Origin: G963702155 sp963702155
Lineage (GTDB): Bacteria; Pseudomonadota; Alphaproteobacteria; Micavibrionales; Micavibrionaceae
NCBI GenBank assembly: GCA_963702155.1
Contig: OY969717.1
Span: forward strand, 310,001-374,000
Direction of reading: 5' to 3'
Length of the DNA stretch: 64,000 bases
Both the position numbers and the translations under genes were made by a program. Below, piece by piece: positions 61,544 to 64,000 of the stretch. The notes beneath the pieces were generated by a model that worked only from the letters and a program-made list of their open reading frames with translations, searched no databases and had not been told where the DNA came from. The stretch's first letter is position 1, and every line of letters starts with the position of its first letter.

Positions 61544-62818
61544 ATGTGCGATAAAATCACTAAAAAACTTGAAATTCTCGCAGATGCCGCAAAATATGAT
61601 GCCTCTTGCGCATCTGGAACGGCCGGTAAACGATCGGCTGGTAAAAACGATACGGGTATTGGCTCGCTAACTGGTGGTACCGGGATATGTCACAGCTTTA
61701 CGCCAGATGGACGTTGCGTTTCCTTACTAAAAATCCTCATGACAAATTATTGTATTTACGATTGTCATTATTGTATCAACCGTATTTCAAGTAATGTAAA
61801 ACGCGCGCGTTTTACTGTTAAAGAAGTGGTCGATCTCACACTTAATTTTTACAAACGCAATTATATTGAGGGGCTTTTCCTCAGCTCCGGTATTATACAT
61901 ACGCCCGATTACACTATGGAGAGTATGGTTCGCATTGCAAAATCTCTCCGTTTGGAGCATGGGTTTAAAGGGTATATCCATCTTAAAACTATTCCAAATG
62001 CTTCGTCCGAACTACAGGAAGAGGCGGGATTATACGCCGACCGTCTCAGTATAAATGTAGAGATGCCAACACAAAAGAGCTTAAATAGATATGCACCCGA
62101 AAAAGATTTAGATGCAATAACTGGCGCAATGGGGGCGCTCAAAAATAAAATCACAGAGCACAAAAAATCAAAAACCTATACGGGCAAACGCTTACCCCGT
62201 TTTGCCCCTGGCGGACAGTCTACACAAATGATTATAGGCGCAGATGGATCAAATGATAAAACTATTCTTCGTTCAAGCGTCAATTTATATGATAAGCAAA
62301 AATTGCGCCGCGTTTACTATTCGGCATTTTCCCCCATTCCTGACGCAAGCGAGGTTTTACCCCTAAAGCCCGCGCCCCTTATTCGTGAACATCGTTTATA
62401 TCAAGCGGACTGGCTCCTAAGGTTCTACGGCTTTAAGTTGGATGAAATCCTCACAGGCACAAAAAACGATATGCTGGATCTGGATCATGATCCGAAAATG
62501 AGCTGGGCACTCCAAAACCGGCATTTATTTCCTGTTGATTTAAATAAAGCCGATAAACATATGATTTTACGCGTACCTGGTATTGGCGCGCGCACGGCCA
62601 TAAAAATCACGGCCATCCGAAAACACAGCTGGCTCTCTTGGGAAGACCTTGTAAAGATGCGCTTGCCTATGAATAAGATAAAGCCTTTCATTATACTTTC
62701 TAACTATCGCCCACCTGGATATTTACTTGAAACCGAACATCTTTCGGCCATGTTAAAACAGCCTGTACAAACCGAATTATTTACAAAAAACACTGGATTT
62801 TTAGGCCAGGTTTTATAG
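61544..62818 (+). CDS. Putative DNA modification/repair radical SAM protein (TIGR03916 type)
   Basis: A radical SAM enzyme related in outline to spore photoproduct lyase. The cluster-binding motif is in NYCIYDCHYCINRISSN near residue 70 (CxxxCxxC). Other family blocks are ICHSFTPDGRCVSLLKILMT just before it and FLSSGIIHTPDYTMESMVRI near 110. The C-terminus contains a helix-hairpin-helix (MILRVPGIGARTAIKI, near 348). The frame opens at 61463; ATG 61544 is the sensible start (424 aa). It is paired with the next gene, 12 bases downstream, as in other genomes. Confidence 0.9.
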   Translation: MCDKITKKLEILADAAKYDASCASGTAGKRSAGKNDTGIGSLTGGTGICHSFTPDGRCVSLLKILMTNYCIYDCHYCINRISSNVKRARFTVKEVVDLTLNFYKRNYIEGLFLSSGIIHTPDYTMESMVRIAKSLRLEHGFKGYIHLKTIPNASSELQEEAGLYADRLSINVEMPTQKSLNRYAPEKDLDAITGAMGALKNKITEHKKSKTYTGKRLPRFAPGGQSTQMIIGADGSNDKTILRSSVNLYDKQKLRRVYYSAFSPIPDASEVLPLKPAPLIREHRLYQADWLLRFYGFKLDEILTGTKNDMLDLDHDPKMSWALQNRHLFPVDLNKADKHMILRVPGIGARTAIKITAIRKHSWLSWEDLVKMRLPMNKIKPFIILSNYRPPGYLLETEHLSAMLKQPVQTELFTKNTGFLGQVL

Positions 62819-62830
62819 AGGTATGCGCAT

Positions 62831-63619
62831 ATGAGAACAATAACAATAAGCGCGATACCCGGGTTTGATGAATGGCGCGACGCCGCCAAAAAATGCATAT
62901 ATGCATCTATTCATCCTGATAGCATCATTTGGCAAACAGGCGACACGCCGCAAACGGATTTATTCGCATCCTCCGGTGATCAAAAAGCCCCTGAAAACAA
63001 CGGTAATATCACAGTACCAAAATCATTCGCCGAAATGGCGCAAGTGGTTATATGCCATAATAATCCTGCAAAATATGACCGCTTGTATCGTATGCTATGG
63101 CGCATTAAATTTGAAGACCGTTATGCACTATCTAAACCTACTAATAACAACGTCATGGCACTGAACACTATGCGAAAAAATGTCCGCCGCGATGCGTATA
63201 AAATCACAGCATTTTTACGCTTTCGTGAGATTGAGTATGATGGGCTTGCACAATTTATTGCATGGTATGAGCCCGAACATTACACGCTGGAGCGCGTATT
63301 ACCATTTTTCAAAACGCGATTTAAAAACATGAATTGGTCAATTTTAACTCCATACCGCGCCGCGCATTGGAATATGGAGGAGGGGGCAATAACATTGCAA
63401 GATAATCCCGACCCCTCATTGTTTCCAAAAGATGATAAAGTCGAAGGGTATTGGCTGACGTATTATGCGAGTATATTCAACCCAGCTCGCCCCAAAAAAC
63501 AGGCTATGCTTTCTCAAATGCCAAAAAAATATTGGAAGAATATGCCCGAAACAAAATTAATAGGAGAGTTGCTAAAATCCGCAGAAACGCGTACAAAGAA
63601 TATGATTATAAATAAATAA
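62831..63619 (+). CDS. DUF4130 / TIGR03915-type putative DNA repair protein
   Basis: A 262-residue protein of the DUF4130 family, which always accompanies the preceding radical SAM protein. Blocks: ISAIPGFDEWRDAAKKCIYA at the start, NPAKYDRLYRMLWRIKFEDR near residue 80, ARFRE-type KITAFLRFREIEYDGLAQFI near 118, and LTPYRAAHWNMEEGAITLQD near 170. In many bacteria DUF4130 is fused to a uracil-DNA-glycosylase-like UdgX domain; here it stands alone. Role in DNA repair is predicted from association only. Confidence 0.88.
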   Translation: MRTITISAIPGFDEWRDAAKKCIYASIHPDSIIWQTGDTPQTDLFASSGDQKAPENNGNITVPKSFAEMAQVVICHNNPAKYDRLYRMLWRIKFEDRYALSKPTNNNVMALNTMRKNVRRDAYKITAFLRFREIEYDGLAQFIAWYEPEHYTLERVLPFFKTRFKNMNWSILTPYRAAHWNMEEGAITLQDNPDPSLFPKDDKVEGYWLTYYASIFNPARPKKQAMLSQMPKKYWKNMPETKLIGELLKSAETRTKNMIINK

Positions 63620-63807
63620 AAACAATAATAATTTTCCATAAATTTTGACAAATAGATCTTTATGATCTATAATAATATCACTATCTTAAAACTGGTACAC
63701 ATCCTGCATAAAGAGTTACGATAAAGATATAAGCCTTAAAATGGGAAATCATAATCAGTTTAAAATAAATACGCGGGTTTTTAATAAATATAAAGAAAGA
63801 CAAAATA

Positions 63808-63981
63808 ATGCTTAAAATGGAAGACTTAAAATCACATATGTGCAAATGGCCAATCGGAGATCCTCAACACGATGATTTTCATTTCTGCGGCAAGAAAAAG
63901 CCAAATATGGATCAAACATATTGTGAAAAGCACAATCAAATGGCCTACCGCCATGACTATGTAAGCAAAAAAGCAGCATAA
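63808..63981 (+). CDS. GcrA-like mini-protein lacking the DNA-binding domain
   Basis: A 57-residue protein with the cysteine/histidine pattern of the GcrA C-terminal sigma-interacting domain: CKWPIGDPQHDDFHFCGKKK, then TYCEKHNQMAYRHD. Full GcrA (about 170 aa) has an N-terminal helix-turn-helix that this lacks completely; the upstream 180 bases contain no such sequence in any frame. Start ATG 63808 (or 63817). In GcrA this domain contacts region 2 of sigma-70, so a stand-alone version might modulate sigma factors. It is too short for usual gene finders. Confidence 0.7.
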   Translation: MLKMEDLKSHMCKWPIGDPQHDDFHFCGKKKPNMDQTYCEKHNQMAYRHDYVSKKAA

Positions 63982-64000
63982 TTATTAAGCTTTTATAAAA

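Overview
The window looks like a piece of the chromosome of a free-living alphaproteobacterium of moderate to low GC. The markers are a TrcR/DUF1013 cell-cycle regulator, a GcrA-type cysteine domain, DUF1192 and DUF465 proteins, the trmL/hemF block divergent from the cytochrome bc1 operon petABC, and the carA-yqeY-dnaG-rpoD order. A Micavibrio-like or related deep alphaproteobacterial lineage fits, but the sequence alone does not prove it. Almost all genes are vertical housekeeping genes. One stretch (about 28.4-34.3 kb, behind a tRNA-Leu) is clearly acquired.

Layout. 0-5.8 kb: DUF58 protein and MoxR ATPase, DUF1285, CCA/poly(A) polymerase, small unknowns, hemF and trmL. 5.9-8.9 kb: petABC. 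9-16 kb: small unknowns, DUF924, ALDH7-type dehydrogenase, TrcR, an oxidoreductase with an in-frame stop, guaC. 16-28 kb: gloB, an NDUFAF5-like methyltransferase, a 924-residue methyltransferase fusion, comF, a UbiH/COQ6-type hydroxylase, grxC, LpxR-like outer-membrane protein, carboxylesterase, HNH nuclease, dsbB, exoD. 28.3-34.3 kb: tRNA-Leu and an island with a dead serine recombinase, Fic protein, TIR-like effector, mobilization-type remnants and a cupin-DUF2867 fusion. 34-42 kb: D-2-hydroxyacid dehydrogenase, pentapeptide-repeat membrane protein, pyrC, trxB, ELM1-like protein, Lrp/AsnC regulator, GNAT, greA. 42-50 kb: carB and carA with a bicarbonate module between them (sbtA, sbtB-like PII, beta-carbonic anhydrase). 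50-56 kb: brnTA, dnaG, rpoD, a second divergent sigma-70 protein, a CAU tRNA. 56-64 kb: catalase HPII, envelope and stress small proteins, a nuclease/phosphatase-fold protein, a radical-SAM DNA repair pair, and a 57-residue GcrA-like mini-protein.

The most attractive functional unit is the carA/can/sbtB/sbtA/carB block. A bicarbonate importer, a PII-like sensor and a carbonic anhydrase lie between the two subunits of carbamoyl-phosphate synthetase, an enzyme that consumes bicarbonate. The second theme is a small defence-like cargo (Fic, TIR-like protein, cupin-DUF2867) in a decayed integrase island, with palindromic operator-like sequences in front of two of the genes.

Caution: between about 38.7 and 44.7 kb nearly every conserved gene except greA (trxB, ELM1-like, Lrp/AsnC, GNAT, carB) is broken by single-base indels, several of them in short homopolymers. 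The frames resume perfectly, which points to a poorly polished stretch of assembly rather than true gene decay. Coordinates of these genes are given as the full inferred span.
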